From CBDCYS01 sp965224215 (GTDB taxonomy: Bacteria > Acidobacteriota > Terriglobia > Bryobacterales > UBA6623), in the NCBI GenBank assembly GCA_965224215.1, contig CBDCYS010000067.1:62001-126000 (forward strand): 64,000 bases of DNA, given 5' to 3'. The position numbers and the translations under genes are program-made. The notes below the pieces were generated by a model. That model had not been told where the DNA came from, made no database searches, and worked only from the letters and a program-made list of their open reading frames with translations. Shown one piece after another: positions 52,401 to 62,712 of the stretch (the stretch's first letter is position 1; the number at the start of each line of letters is the position of its first letter).

Positions 52401-54129
52401 ATGCCCGAGCAGACGGGCGCGCATTCAGATCATCGAGGGCCTGTCCTCCCGACATTCAGTGACGTCACCAAGAGCTCGGGTATTAGCTTTCAGCACCAAG
52501 CTTCGAAGACGTCACGAAAGTATCTGATCGAGACAATGGGCGCGGGAGTGGCCGTACTGGACTACGACCAGGACGGCTGGATGGACCTCTGTTTCGTCAA
52601 CGGCGCCGACCTCAACGACCCCATGAAGCCGGGCGACGCACCCCGCAAGTCCGACAAGCGTTTCTGGAACCGCCTGTATCGCAACGACGGCCAGGGAGGA
52701 TTCACCGACACGACGAAAGAGGCCGGGGTCGCCAGTCACTCTTACGGCATGGGAGCCGCCGTCGGCGATTACAACAATGACGGATATCCCGATCGCTACG
52801 TGACGAACTTCGGGGCGAACATCCTCTACCGGAACGAGGGGGACGGCACCTTCACCGACGTTACTAAGCAAGCCGGGGTCAGCGGCGGGGGATGGTCAAC
52901 CGGGGCAGTTTTCTTCGACTACGACAGGGACGGCCAGCTCGATCTCTTTGTGGCCAGGTACCTCGATTGGAGTTTCGAAAACAGCATTCTCTGCGGTGAT
53001 CCGGAAGCTGGGAAGCGGGTTTACTGTCATCCCCGGCGGTTCAAGCCCCTGTCGCACCTGCTCTATCGAAACAACGGAGATGGCAGCTTTGCCGATGTTT
53101 CCGAGGAGTCCGGCATCGCACGCTTCAAGGGAAAGGGTCTCGGCGTGGCCATCAGTGATTTTGATCGCGATGGCTGGGTTGACTTGTTTGTAGCGAATGA
53201 CGAGGTCGCCCAGCAACTGTTGCGCAACCGGGGCGACGGCACGTTCGAGGATGTGGCCGTGAGCAAAGGCGTCGCCTACGACGACGACGGGCGTGCTTTC
53301 GCCGGCATGGGCGCCGACTTCAGCGACTACACCAATGACGGCTGGCCCGATCTGTTTGCCAATGCGCTAGCGCGCCAAACCTACGCCATCTACCGAAACC
53401 GCCTAGGCGAATTCGACTACGTGAGCGGGCCGAGCGGGCTCGGCGACGGAAATGTACTCGGGGTGGGGTACGGAGTTTTTCGACTACGACAATGATGGCT
53501 GGAAGGACCTGTTCGTTGCACAAGGGCATGTCATGGACAACATCGAACTCTCCGACCCTGATTTGCGCTATCTCGAACCGCTGCTGATGCTGCGAAACGT
53601 GTTCGGGAAGTTCTTCGATGTTTCAGCGATGAGCGGCCCGGCGTTTTCCATTCCTCGTGCTGGCCGTGGAGCCGTAGCCGCGGACCTCGACAACGACGGA
53701 TTCGTTGACATTGTGGTTAGTGCGAATGGTCAGCCGGCGGCGGTTCTGCGCAACCAAGGTAGAAACAACCAAGGTGGCGGCAGCAAAGTTGAAGACAACC
53801 AAGTCGGTGACAAGCAGGGCGGGACCAGCCAGGGTGGAGCCAGCAATCACTGGCTGACAGTCGATGTGATTGGAACCCTCAGCAATCGCGATGGCATTGG
53901 CACGCGAATCCGCCTTGTCTCGGAATCCGGGCAAGAGCAATTCAGCTTCGTGAGGCGTGGCGGCAGCTACCTCTCTGCCGGGGACAAGCGTGTCCACTTC
54001 GGTCTTGGATCTGACGAGGTTGCCTCAGAAGTCGAGCTAAGGTGGCCCAGCGGTGCTGTCCAAACACTGGGGAACGTTAGGGCTGACCAAGTCCTCACCA
54101 TCAAGGAACCGTCGGTACCCGAGCGGTGA
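52401..54129 (+). pseudogene. CRTAC1-like FG-GAP/VCBS and UnbV protein, frameshifted
   Basis: First part 52401-53460: FSDVTKSSGISF, then FG-GAP repeats (VAVLDYDQDGWMDL, AAVGDYNNDGYPD, VFFDYDRDGQLDLF, VAISDFDRDGWVDLF). One base shift near 53450 leads to SGWGTEFFDYDNDGWKDLFVAQGHVMD and the ASPIC/UnbV domain GIGTRIRLVSESG...VELRWPSGAVQT to 54129. A hydrophobic stretch upstream of the ATG in the same frame suggests that the signal peptide start has been lost. A Q/N/G-rich repeat insertion lies at about 53755-53850. Exported, probably calcium-binding. Confidence 0.85.
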
Positions 54130-54209
54130 TCGCAATCAAGAACTGACAGCACGCAGGACTGCGGCGCCCCGAACCTGCGAGCCAAATCCGTCCACCAAAA
54201 CGCGCAACC

Positions 54210-55328
54210 TCACCCCACGCGATAGGGCGCGATCGCCTCCTCGTCCAATTCAACACCCAGTCCGGGCGCATCCGGAATGTCCAAGAATCCATCTCGGGCG
54301 ACGATCTTCTGTTTCGTCACAAAGTCACGGAGTGTCGTCTCCTCTTCCACGACAAACTCGAGGATGAATGAGTTGGGGATCGAGTTCAAAAAGTGAAGTG
54401 CCGCCGCGACGTTGACGTAGGTCGTGAAGCCATGATTGACCACCGGCAGGCCCCGGTCGACTGCCAGGCTGGCCACCTTCATCGCCTCGGTAAAGCCGCC
54501 GACCCGCGTCATGTCAACTTGCACGATGTCGATTTTGCCGCGATCCATTAGGTCTATGAAAGACAGGCGGTTGCTTTCTTGTTCGCCGGCCGCAATCCGG
54601 ATATGCGTTGCTTCCGCCAGTTTGCGGTAGCCTGTGTAGTCGTCCCCCTGCAACGGTTCTTCCAGCCAAAAAATGTTGTAATCGGCGAACGACCGGGCCC
54701 GCTGGATAGCTGTTTTGGCGTCCCACACCAGTCCGGCATCAATCATGAGGTCGATGTCGTCGCCCAATCCCTGGCGAGCCTCGCGAACCAGAGCGATGTC
54801 CGTCTTTTCGTCCTGGCCCATTGGGTCCCATCCGAACTTGACGGCACTAAACCCGCGATCGCGAAAGCGTCGGGCGCGCTCACCGGTTGCCTCTGGTGTC
54901 GCTCCAAACAAAGAACTTGCGTAAGGGCGAATCTTCTTATGGAAACCGCCGCCCAGTAGCTTCCAGATCGGTTGCCCCAGTGCCTTGCCCTTGATGTCCC
55001 AGAGCGCGATGTCGATGCCGCTCATCGCGTGCAGACCGACGCCGCGGCGTCCGCCGTAGCTATTCTGACGGTACATTTTGTACCACAGATATTCGGTTTC
55101 AAACGGATCTTCCCCGATCATCAGTTCGCGCAATCCGCAGGTGACGTTGTGAGAGTAGGGGCCCTCGATGGCGCCCTTCACAGCCAGCGGAGCGGAGTCG
55201 ACTTCTCCGATGCCGGTGATACCCGCGTCAGTTGAGACCTTGACGATCAAGGCATCTTGGCCGCTGTCGCACTGTTCCTTTACGTCGGGCAGGCGCAAGT
55301 AAATCGCTTCCACATCAGTAATTTTCAT
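54210..55328 (-). CDS. mandelate racemase/muconate lactonizing enzyme-type enolase-superfamily protein
   Basis: 372 residues. N-terminal capping domain with VSTDAGITGIGEVDS and GLHAMSGIDIALWDIKGKALGQP; barrel residues include AVKFGWDP (Lys), DLMIDAGLVWD (metal Asp), WLEEPLQGDD (metal Glu), AAGEQES (metal Glu) and the late VVNHGFTTYVN region with the HGF His. The pattern suits sugar-acid dehydratases (D-galactonate/mannonate-like) or MR-type enzymes. No pathway genes nearby to settle the substrate. Confidence 0.92.
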   Translation of the reverse strand: MKITDVEAIYLRLPDVKEQCDSGQDALIVKVSTDAGITGIGEVDSAPLAVKGAIEGPYSHNVTCGLRELMIGEDPFETEYLWYKMYRQNSYGGRRGVGLHAMSGIDIALWDIKGKALGQPIWKLLGGGFHKKIRPYASSLFGATPEATGERARRFRDRGFSAVKFGWDPMGQDEKTDIALVREARQGLGDDIDLMIDAGLVWDAKTAIQRARSFADYNIFWLEEPLQGDDYTGYRKLAEATHIRIAAGEQESNRLSFIDLMDRGKIDIVQVDMTRVGGFTEAMKVASLAVDRGLPVVNHGFTTYVNVAAALHFLNSIPNSFILEFVVEEETTLRDFVTKQKIVARDGFLDIPDAPGLGVELDEEAIAPYRVG

Positions 55329-55520
55329 GGGTTTGTTGTCGTCCTTTTCGGGAATGGGCGCAATTTACCGACTGTTGTCCGCTGCCCTTTTACGTTAATC
55401 CCGTGGCGCTTGATCTGCCTGAGAAGTAGGCTCTTGGGCGCACAGGAACGAAGTTTCAATATGTTACACGATCAGTTCGATTCGCGCTAAGATTAGTCCG
55501 TTGCCGTGAGAACGAACGAC

Positions 55521-58307
55521 ATGATCGGCCGCACCATTTCCCACTACGAGATCTTGGAGAAGATCGGCCAAGGTGGGATGGGAGTGGTGTATAAGGCCAA
55601 AGACACGAGACTTGACCGCACGGTGGCGTTGAAGTTCCTGGCCTGGCACGCCCCGAACGACGAAGAAGCGGAAAAGCGTTTTTTGCGCGAAGCGAAAGCA
55701 GCGGCCGCGCTCGATCATCCCAATATATGCACGGTTTATGAAGTAGACCAAGTCGATGGTAAGTGGTTCATCGCGATGGCTTACCTGGAAGGTTTGACGC
55801 TCGACCAACAGATTGCGCAAGCCCCGCTCGCTTTTGAGGAAGCTTTTGATGTCGCCATACAGGTGGCCAGGGGCCTTCTCGAAGCCCACGAAAAGGGCGT
55901 TCATCACAGGGATATCAAGCCTTCCAATCTGCTGTTGATGCAGAAGAGAGCTCACGAGCGCCTGGTCAAGATCATGGACTTTGGCCTAGCGCAATTCGCC
56001 GGTCAGTCACAGTTGACTCGGGAAGGAACCTTGATGGGAACGGCCGGCTACATGTCGCCGGAGCAGGCGCAAGGTGAACGCGCGGATCATCGTTCCGACA
56101 TCTGGTCTCTCGGTGTCGTCATCTACGAGATGATCACCGGGCAGCGGCCGTTTAAAGGGGATCACGACCAGGTTGTCGTTTGCTCGATTCTCAACGAGGA
56201 CCCAGATCCGCTCACGGCACTTCGTTCGGGTGTGCCCATTGAGCTCGAACAAGTCATGGCGAAAGCCTTGGCAAAGGATGCAGACGATCGCTATCAGCAC
56301 GTAGACGAGTTGCTCATCGACTTACGAGCGATCGGCAGATTGGTGGGGGTGCCCGGCACCGAGACGAAGCACAGGACCCGCAAGTATACGACTCAGTATC
56401 AGTTGCCGACAAAGCGCAAGCGACAAATGTCCCGCAGAATTCTCGTTGGGGTGGCTGCGGTCGCTGTCCTGATTGCCGCCAGCGTCGGAGCTACTTTGTG
56501 GATCACTCGGTCGTCCGGCCCAGCTGTAGCGCCGGTTCTGACTCGGCTGACGTCTGATTCGGGCCTAACATTCCAACCTACTATCTCACCGGACGGGAAA
56601 TTACTGGCCTACGCCTCGGATCGAGGTGAGGACGGCAACCTCGATATTTGGCTGGAGCAGATCGGCGGCGGTCAACCGATACAACTGACTCGCCACGAAG
56701 GCGACGACTCAGAGCCCGCATTCTCTCCCGACGGCACAAAAGTGGCCTTTCGGTCTGAGCGCGGCGACAGCGGCATTTACCTAGTCCCCGCTCTCGGAGG
56801 CGAGCCGCGTCTCATCGCGAAGCAAGGCCACCGGCCCCGATTCTCCCCCGATGGCAACTGGCTTGCCTACTGGGCCGGGCCGATCGGCAACGCCTTGAAC
56901 TCGGGATCGACGAATACTCACATTGTGCCGTCGATGGGTGGAGAGCCGATACAGGTGGATCTTGCGTTTTCGGCGACTCGTCACCCGATTTGGTCCCCGG
57001 ACGGCAAGCATTTGTTGCTGCTGGGGCGTCTTGCGAGCGGCGAACCTAATGATGCTCTGGACTGGTGGCTTGTACCGGTCGACGGCGGGACCTCGATCAA
57101 GACGGGTGCGCTGGAGGTGCTAGAGAGGCAGGGGTTGTCTCCGCCCCCCGGAGAGCTCAGGATCGTCCCGGCTTCTTGGCCCGCAGCCAGCCAAAGCGTA
57201 GCTTTCGCCGCGAGGTTAGGGGACACGACAAACCTTTGGGAGTTGAAACTGTCGCGGCAGACCCGAAAAGTGACTGGACCGGCCGCCCGGCTCACTTTCG
57301 GCACCGGAGTCGAAGTACAGGCTTCCCTCGCGAGCGGTCCCGACGGAGGATTCCGCATGGTGTATTCCGATCTGAGACCTAACGTCGATGTATGGACCGT
57401 GCCGGTCGATGCGAATCAGGGAGCGGTCACCGGCCCTATGCAACCGGTTACCGAAAACATCTCCTTCGACGGCTATCCCGCCATTTCAGCGGATGGCGAA
57501 AAACTGGCATTTATTTCCGCCCGGTCCGGAAATCGGGATGTCTGGACTCGCGATCTTAAGACCGGCAAAGAGGTGTCCGCGACAGCCACTCCGTTTCAAG
57601 AGTTACAGCCCATCTTGAGTGCTGACGGGTCAAAGATTTTCTACTGGGTCAACGAGGACCAGCAACGGCCCGTTTATCAGGCAAACTTTAGTGGAGGAGT
57701 GCCGACCAAGCTGTGCGACGGATGCGGGACCCCGACGGATGTATTCGAAGGCTACCTGCTCCTGGAACCTCTCGGAGGGCCGCCCGCCTTCGCCATCATT
57801 GAGTTGGCGACGAACCGAATCGCCAATCTGTTGGAATCGACGAAACCGAATCAGATTCCCTTCGCAGGCCGTTTTTCTCCAGATGGCCGTTGGATCGCTT
57901 TCCATGCGACTACGGAGAGGCCGGCTGAGGCCAGGCAGATCTTCGTGGCTCCTTTCCGCGGGTGGCCGGGCGAGTCAGCGCCGAGCCGCGCCGACTGGAT
58001 TCCGATCACAGACGGCAAGGAGATGGACCGGCAAAGCTACTGGTCACCGGACGGTAACCTGCTCTATTTCCTCTCAGACCGGGACGGCTTCCGCTGCATC
58101 TGGGCTCAGCCGTTGGATGCTGCTACGAAGCGGCCAAACGGCGAGGCAAAATCCGTTCACCACTTTCATGGTGCGCGGCGGTCCCTGAGGGGCGTGGGCA
58201 GTCGGGCGTCAGCGATTCAAATGTCGGTAGCGCGTGACCAACTTGTCTTCGCGCTTGGTGAGCTAACCGGCAATATCTGGATGAAAGACGTCCAGCAACC
58301 GCTTTAG
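55521..58307 (+). CDS. receptor-like Ser/Thr protein kinase with TolB/PD40 propeller
   Basis: 928 residues from ATG 55521 (GTG 55506 possible). Kinase domain at residues 1-270: IGQGGMGVVYKAKD, VALKF (Lys), HHRDIKPSNLLL, DFGLAQF, GTAGYMSPEQA. One membrane helix at about 310-335 (ILVGVAAVAVLIAASVGATLWI), then a periplasmic beta-propeller of TolB/WD40-like PD40 repeats (FQPTISPDGKLLAYAS, EPAFSPDGTKVAF, PRFSPDGNWLAYW). This fusion is abundant in Acidobacteria. The ligand is unknown. A signalling role follows from the topology. Confidence 0.94.
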   Translation: MIGRTISHYEILEKIGQGGMGVVYKAKDTRLDRTVALKFLAWHAPNDEEAEKRFLREAKAAAALDHPNICTVYEVDQVDGKWFIAMAYLEGLTLDQQIAQAPLAFEEAFDVAIQVARGLLEAHEKGVHHRDIKPSNLLLMQKRAHERLVKIMDFGLAQFAGQSQLTREGTLMGTAGYMSPEQAQGERADHRSDIWSLGVVIYEMITGQRPFKGDHDQVVVCSILNEDPDPLTALRSGVPIELEQVMAKALAKDADDRYQHVDELLIDLRAIGRLVGVPGTETKHRTRKYTTQYQLPTKRKRQMSRRILVGVAAVAVLIAASVGATLWITRSSGPAVAPVLTRLTSDSGLTFQPTISPDGKLLAYASDRGEDGNLDIWLEQIGGGQPIQLTRHEGDDSEPAFSPDGTKVAFRSERGDSGIYLVPALGGEPRLIAKQGHRPRFSPDGNWLAYWAGPIGNALNSGSTNTHIVPSMGGEPIQVDLAFSATRHPIWSPDGKHLLLLGRLASGEPNDALDWWLVPVDGGTSIKTGALEVLERQGLSPPPGELRIVPASWPAASQSVAFAARLGDTTNLWELKLSRQTRKVTGPAARLTFGTGVEVQASLASGPDGGFRMVYSDLRPNVDVWTVPVDANQGAVTGPMQPVTENISFDGYPAISADGEKLAFISARSGNRDVWTRDLKTGKEVSATATPFQELQPILSADGSKIFYWVNEDQQRPVYQANFSGGVPTKLCDGCGTPTDVFEGYLLLEPLGGPPAFAIIELATNRIANLLESTKPNQIPFAGRFSPDGRWIAFHATTERPAEARQIFVAPFRGWPGESAPSRADWIPITDGKEMDRQSYWSPDGNLLYFLSDRDGFRCIWAQPLDAATKRPNGEAKSVHHFHGARRSLRGVGSRASAIQMSVARDQLVFALGELTGNIWMKDVQQPL

Positions 58308-58359
58308 GGCGCCGAGTCCGGGATGAGCGGCCCTGGGCCACGACTCGCCGTGGCTTTTA

Positions 58360-60642
58360 TCAACTCGCGGCCGAACTCTCAGCAATCGCCCCAGATTCTT
58401 CTTGGGAGTCCACGACGGCGATTGCCGCCATCGTTACGATGTCCTGTACGTCGAAGCCTTTCTGTAGCACGGCCACCGGCTGATCCATACCCATCAGAAT
58501 TGGTCCGATGGCCCGGGCGCCCGCAAGGCTCGAAAGCAGTTTATAGGAAACGTTGGCCGCCTCTAAGCTTGGGAAAATCAACACGTTCGCCTGCCCTTTC
58601 AGTTTCGAGAAGGGGAAGAACGTTTCCATCATCTCCGGATTCAGCGCCGTATCCGCCTGCATCTCGCCGTCGACCATCAGATCAGGATCGGCTTGTTGCA
58701 CCAGACCAACGGCGCGGCGCACCTTGTCTGAAAACGGGTGAGGAGCAGAACCAAAGTTCGAAAAAGAGAGCATCGCGACTCGTGGCTCGATGTCCAAGCG
58801 GCGTACTCGTTGGGCCGCCAGCAACGCAATCTCGGCTAAATCTTCTGCCGTCGTCTCGATATTCACGGTGGTGTCGGCGAGGAAGTAGGGCTTGCGTTTG
58901 ATGATCAGCATATAAAGACCGGAAACTCTTCGAATGCCGGGCCTCAAATTGATGATCTGCAACGCCGGTCGCAGAGTGTCGGGATAGTGCCTGGTCACGC
59001 CGGACACCATTCCCGCGACCTCGCCGAGCCGCACCATCATCGCGCCGAAATAGACTCGATCGCGCAACATCCGAAATGCCTCTTTCCGGGTCACCCCTTT
59101 GCGCTGCCGCAGGTTGTAGAGTTCTTCGGCGTAGACATCCAGTCCATCGAAGCACGCCGGATCGATGATCTCAAGGCCCTGATGCGAAACCCGAATCCGC
59201 TCCGCTGTTTCGATAATCTTGTCACGCGTTCCGAGAAGCACCGGCTCAGCGATCTCTTCTTCGCGTAAGAACTGGGCGGCCCGCAGTATCTTCTCCTCGT
59301 CACCTTCGGGAAGGACAATCCGCCGGGGATCAGCTTGGGCCTTTCGGATGATGAGCTGGAGCACCTCCTGTGAGCTATCTAGCCTTGTTGCAAGCTTGAC
59401 GCGGTACTCATCCAGATCAACCTTCTTGCGCGCGACACCGGTGAACATAGCCGCCTTGGCAACCGCTGAGGCGACGGTTTCAAGCACTCGCGGGTCGAAA
59501 GGCTTCGGAATGATGTAGCGCGGGCCGAATTCGAGGTGCTCGTTCTTGTAGATGTAGCGCACCGAATCGGGAACTTCTTTCCGTCCCAATTCGGCAAGGG
59601 CCATGGCCGCCGCCATCTTCATTTCTTCATTGATTGACGTGGCTTCGACGTCGAGCGCCCCGCGAAAGATGAACGGGAAGCCGAGAACATTATTGACCTG
59701 GTTGGGATAGTCTGAGCGACCTGTCGCCATGATCACGTCCTTGCGGCTGGCGCAGGCCTCTTCGTAGGTGATTTCAGGGTCAGGATTTGCGAGAGCAAAG
59801 ACAATCGGGTTTTCCGCCATCGATAGCAGCATCTCGCGACTCACGACGTTTGCGGCCGACAAACCGACGAAGGCATCCGCTCCCCGCATGGCGTCGGCAA
59901 GAGTTCTCAGTTCCGTCTCACGCGCGAAGCGTTCCTTATAGGGATTCATTCCCTCAGCGCGTCCTTGGTAGATGACGCCCTTCGAGTCACACATTGTAAT
60001 GTTCGCCGACTGAATACCGAGACGGAGATAAAGATTCGCGCACGCCACGGCGGCGGCGCCAGCGCCATTGATCACGATTCGTACGTCCTGCGCCTTCTTT
60101 TTGGCCAGCAGCAAGGCGTTGGTCAGGGCTGCCGCGCTGATGATTGCGGTGCCGTGCTGGTCGTCGTGGAAGACGGGTATCTTCATCGACTTCCGCAACT
60201 TTTCTTCGATATAGAAACATTCCGGCGCTTTAATGTCCTCGAGGTTGATGCCTCCGAAGGTTGGCTCCAGCAGTTCGACAAGGCGAATTAGTTCGTCGGG
60301 ATCCTTCGTGTCGACTTCCAAATCAAAAACGTCGATGTCGGCGAACCGTTTGAACAGAACGGCTTTTCCTTCCATAACCGGTTTTCCCGCCGCAGGCCCG
60401 ATGTCGCCCAGTCCCAGAACGGCCGACCCGTTGCTGACAACCGCGACTAGGTTGGCACGCGAAGTGTACAGTGAAACCAGCGAAGGGTCCCGGGCGATTT
60501 CCAGGCAAGCGTCGGCAACACCCGGCGAGTATGCCAGGCTCAGGTCGAGCTGTGTGTGGCTGGGTTTCGTCGGGGAGATGGAGATCTTTCCGGGGATAGG
60601 GCGCGCGTGGTAATCGAGTGCGTCTTGTTTGCGGACTGCCAT
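58360..60642 (-). CDS. maeB: NADP-dependent malic enzyme with phosphotransacetylase-like domain
   Basis: 760 residues. Malic-enzyme part (about 1-430): SLAYSPGVADACLEI, VSNGSAVLGLGDIGPAAGKPVMEGKAVLFKRF, PVFHDDQHGTAI, NGAGAAAVACANLYL (Rossmann) and ALANPDPEI. C-terminal part (about 435-750) is a phosphate acetyl/butyryltransferase-like module starting ADPRRIVLPEGDEEKILRAAQ. Converts malate to pyruvate and CO2 with NADPH formation; the C-terminal module is usually regulatory (acetyl-CoA). Monocistronic by appearance. Confidence 0.96.
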   Translation of the reverse strand: MAVRKQDALDYHARPIPGKISISPTKPSHTQLDLSLAYSPGVADACLEIARDPSLVSLYTSRANLVAVVSNGSAVLGLGDIGPAAGKPVMEGKAVLFKRFADIDVFDLEVDTKDPDELIRLVELLEPTFGGINLEDIKAPECFYIEEKLRKSMKIPVFHDDQHGTAIISAAALTNALLLAKKKAQDVRIVINGAGAAAVACANLYLRLGIQSANITMCDSKGVIYQGRAEGMNPYKERFARETELRTLADAMRGADAFVGLSAANVVSREMLLSMAENPIVFALANPDPEITYEEACASRKDVIMATGRSDYPNQVNNVLGFPFIFRGALDVEATSINEEMKMAAAMALAELGRKEVPDSVRYIYKNEHLEFGPRYIIPKPFDPRVLETVASAVAKAAMFTGVARKKVDLDEYRVKLATRLDSSQEVLQLIIRKAQADPRRIVLPEGDEEKILRAAQFLREEEIAEPVLLGTRDKIIETAERIRVSHQGLEIIDPACFDGLDVYAEELYNLRQRKGVTRKEAFRMLRDRVYFGAMMVRLGEVAGMVSGVTRHYPDTLRPALQIINLRPGIRRVSGLYMLIIKRKPYFLADTTVNIETTAEDLAEIALLAAQRVRRLDIEPRVAMLSFSNFGSAPHPFSDKVRRAVGLVQQADPDLMVDGEMQADTALNPEMMETFFPFSKLKGQANVLIFPSLEAANVSYKLLSSLAGARAIGPILMGMDQPVAVLQKGFDVQDIVTMAAIAVVDSQEESGAIAESSAAS

Positions 60643-60750
60643 GATGTTTTCCTTAGTTGAACGATTGCTAACTATAACTAGTTTTCAGCCAAGAGATAAA
60701 ATGTTTCGGCCGGAAACTCTACTACAGATAAGTGGCTAGACTGATTGTTA

Positions 60751-62550
60751 CCTGAATTATGCACAGATTCGGCGTAGCCATCGTCGATGGAGTTGTGGCG
60801 ATAGCGGCACTCGTGTCAACTCAGTGATTTCGCAAGTCGTCTTTTCTGCTGTTTCCCTCCCCGTTTGAGCCGCCTCCTGATCCCGGCAGGGCAAAAGCGG
60901 GCTGGCAAGCGGCGTGTTCCCAGTACGTTGCGGCGAGTGCATGAAATTTTATGCATGGAGTGCCCCTCAGCTCAGCGCACCCTCCACCACCGGCGCCAAG
61001 CTCGATCCCGGCGGCCCCATCGCCCGCAGCCGTCGCATCAGCCGTTCAAACAGGCCCTTTTCCTGATAATGATCGCTGTAGCTGACACCCGTTCTGCCGG
61101 CGTGCCGCCAGATCTTGGCCGCCACGAACAGAAAACGCAGCCGCGCCGTCGCCAGGGTGGTGTGCCGCAGCGTCTCCACGCTGGCCTGGGCTTCGCGGTT
61201 GAACAGCAGCAGCCAGCAGTTGAGATTGTAGGCCAGCATGGCCAACTGAAAGTGATTGCGGTTCATGTCAAAGCGGCGCGAGGGATGGGCCGCCAGCCCG
61301 GCGTCGTTGTTGGCCTCCTTGATCAGGTTCTCGGCTCCGGCGCGCTGATTGTAAAACCACACCACCGCCGCAAGCGGCTCGGCCAGATTGGTGACAAACA
61401 CGCGGTAGGTGTAAGCGCTGGTGGCGAACAACTGGTATTGCTCGGCCGCGCCGGCCTTGGGCTCGTTTTCGTAACGCAGCGCCAGGAAACGGCAGGTCCG
61501 CGCCCAGTCTTGCGGTTGGTAGAGGAATTCGCATTCCGCGTCCGCGTCGGAGCGGGGGGAGGGTTTCCATTCTGCTTGCTGCAAGCGCTCGACCAGGCGC
61601 CGCGTTTTGCGCGCCACGATGACGAACTGACAAGCCGCCTTTTCATAGGCCTCCACCGCCTCCCAGCAATAAAAGCCGGAATCGGCCCGCGCCAGGATTT
61701 TCTTCACGCCGCCCGGCAAAGTCCGGAAAGCGCTCTCGAGGTGGGCGGCGATCTGTCGGCCCGTGGGCCGGTCGCCGTTGCGCAACCCGCCCATCAGGTA
61801 TTGGCGCGTCTCGGCCAGGAAGGTCAGTATCGGCTGGTAGCTGCGCTTGCCCTTGTTCTTGGGGTTGTAGCTCTTGCGCCCGCCCATCTGGCGGCCGTAG
61901 AGGGTATGCACGGTGGTGTCGGTGTCCAGCGTCACCGTCTCCAACTTCACGTGGGCCGCGGCCCAGACTCGTTCCCGCAGCTGGCGCTGAATGGAAAGGA
62001 TCTGCTTCGCCACGTTGAGGTGCAGCGAGGCCAGAAAGCGCCACAGCGTGGACTGCGGCGGCAGACGCGTCACTTGCAAGATGCCGGTCAGGATGGGGTC
62101 GCGAGCGATGAAGCGGAGTTGGTTGAGCCGCGCAAAGCCGACATAGAGGCCGAGCACGAGGGCCAGCACGAACTGGTAGGGGCTCATGGCTCGGGTGATC
62201 CGTTTGGTCGTGAGGGTTTCTTCCAGCAGCGCTTGGAAGCCGAGTTTTTCGAGCAGGGTGGCGACGGGCAGCAAGCCGCCGTAGGGAGTCAGATTCTTGC
62301 CACGGAAGTGATAGGGCGTGGCAGCCCCGATTTTATTGGGCCGCGGGGCCCTCGCGCCGGGGCCTTGTTTGACGGGCCTTCGGGAGCTATGCTGTTTTCG
62401 TTTGGTAACCATTTGGGTGACCTCCTTGGGGTTGACTGGCGAAGCTGAAATCTTTGCCAGCCTACCTTTTTACCCCATGTTTTCGGGGGTCCCCAAATGG
62501 TTCCTGGCGGCTCAGCCCTCACCAGGTGCACCGGCAGTGCATAATTCAGG
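60751..62550 (-). mobile_element. IS1380-family insertion sequence, copy 2
   Basis: 1800 bp, same termini as copy 1. The 5-base flanks are TGTTA and TTGAA, not a duplication. The motif GAAACTCTACT occurs just outside on both sides (60713-60723 and 62553-62563), offset by about 27 bases on the left. It separates the malic-enzyme gene from the glycosyltransferase gene. Confidence 0.93.
60967..62412 (-). CDS. IS1380-family transposase, copy 2
   Basis: 481 residues, intact, differing from copy 1 at only a few positions (for example AETRQYLMGG for AETREYLMGG, QDWARTCRF for QGWARACRF, AEPLAAVVW for AEPIAAVVW). Same catalytic blocks. Confidence 0.95.
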   Translation of the reverse strand: MVTKRKQHSSRRPVKQGPGARAPRPNKIGAATPYHFRGKNLTPYGGLLPVATLLEKLGFQALLEETLTTKRITRAMSPYQFVLALVLGLYVGFARLNQLRFIARDPILTGILQVTRLPPQSTLWRFLASLHLNVAKQILSIQRQLRERVWAAAHVKLETVTLDTDTTVHTLYGRQMGGRKSYNPKNKGKRSYQPILTFLAETRQYLMGGLRNGDRPTGRQIAAHLESAFRTLPGGVKKILARADSGFYCWEAVEAYEKAACQFVIVARKTRRLVERLQQAEWKPSPRSDADAECEFLYQPQDWARTCRFLALRYENEPKAGAAEQYQLFATSAYTYRVFVTNLAEPLAAVVWFYNQRAGAENLIKEANNDAGLAAHPSRRFDMNRNHFQLAMLAYNLNCWLLLFNREAQASVETLRHTTLATARLRFLFVAAKIWRHAGRTGVSYSDHYQEKGLFERLMRRLRAMGPPGSSLAPVVEGALS

Positions 62551-62712
62551 TTGAAACTCTACTCAATCGTTCGTAACATTGGGTCAAGCTGTTCCAATAG
62601 GTACCAATTCGGCGGCAGGGCAATTGATCGGCGCCCCGTTTGCCGAGGAACTCAGGATGCCGGCGCGATTGCACGGTTGGGGAGTGGGCGGTTCGCGCGG
62701 TCCTCCCATTTG

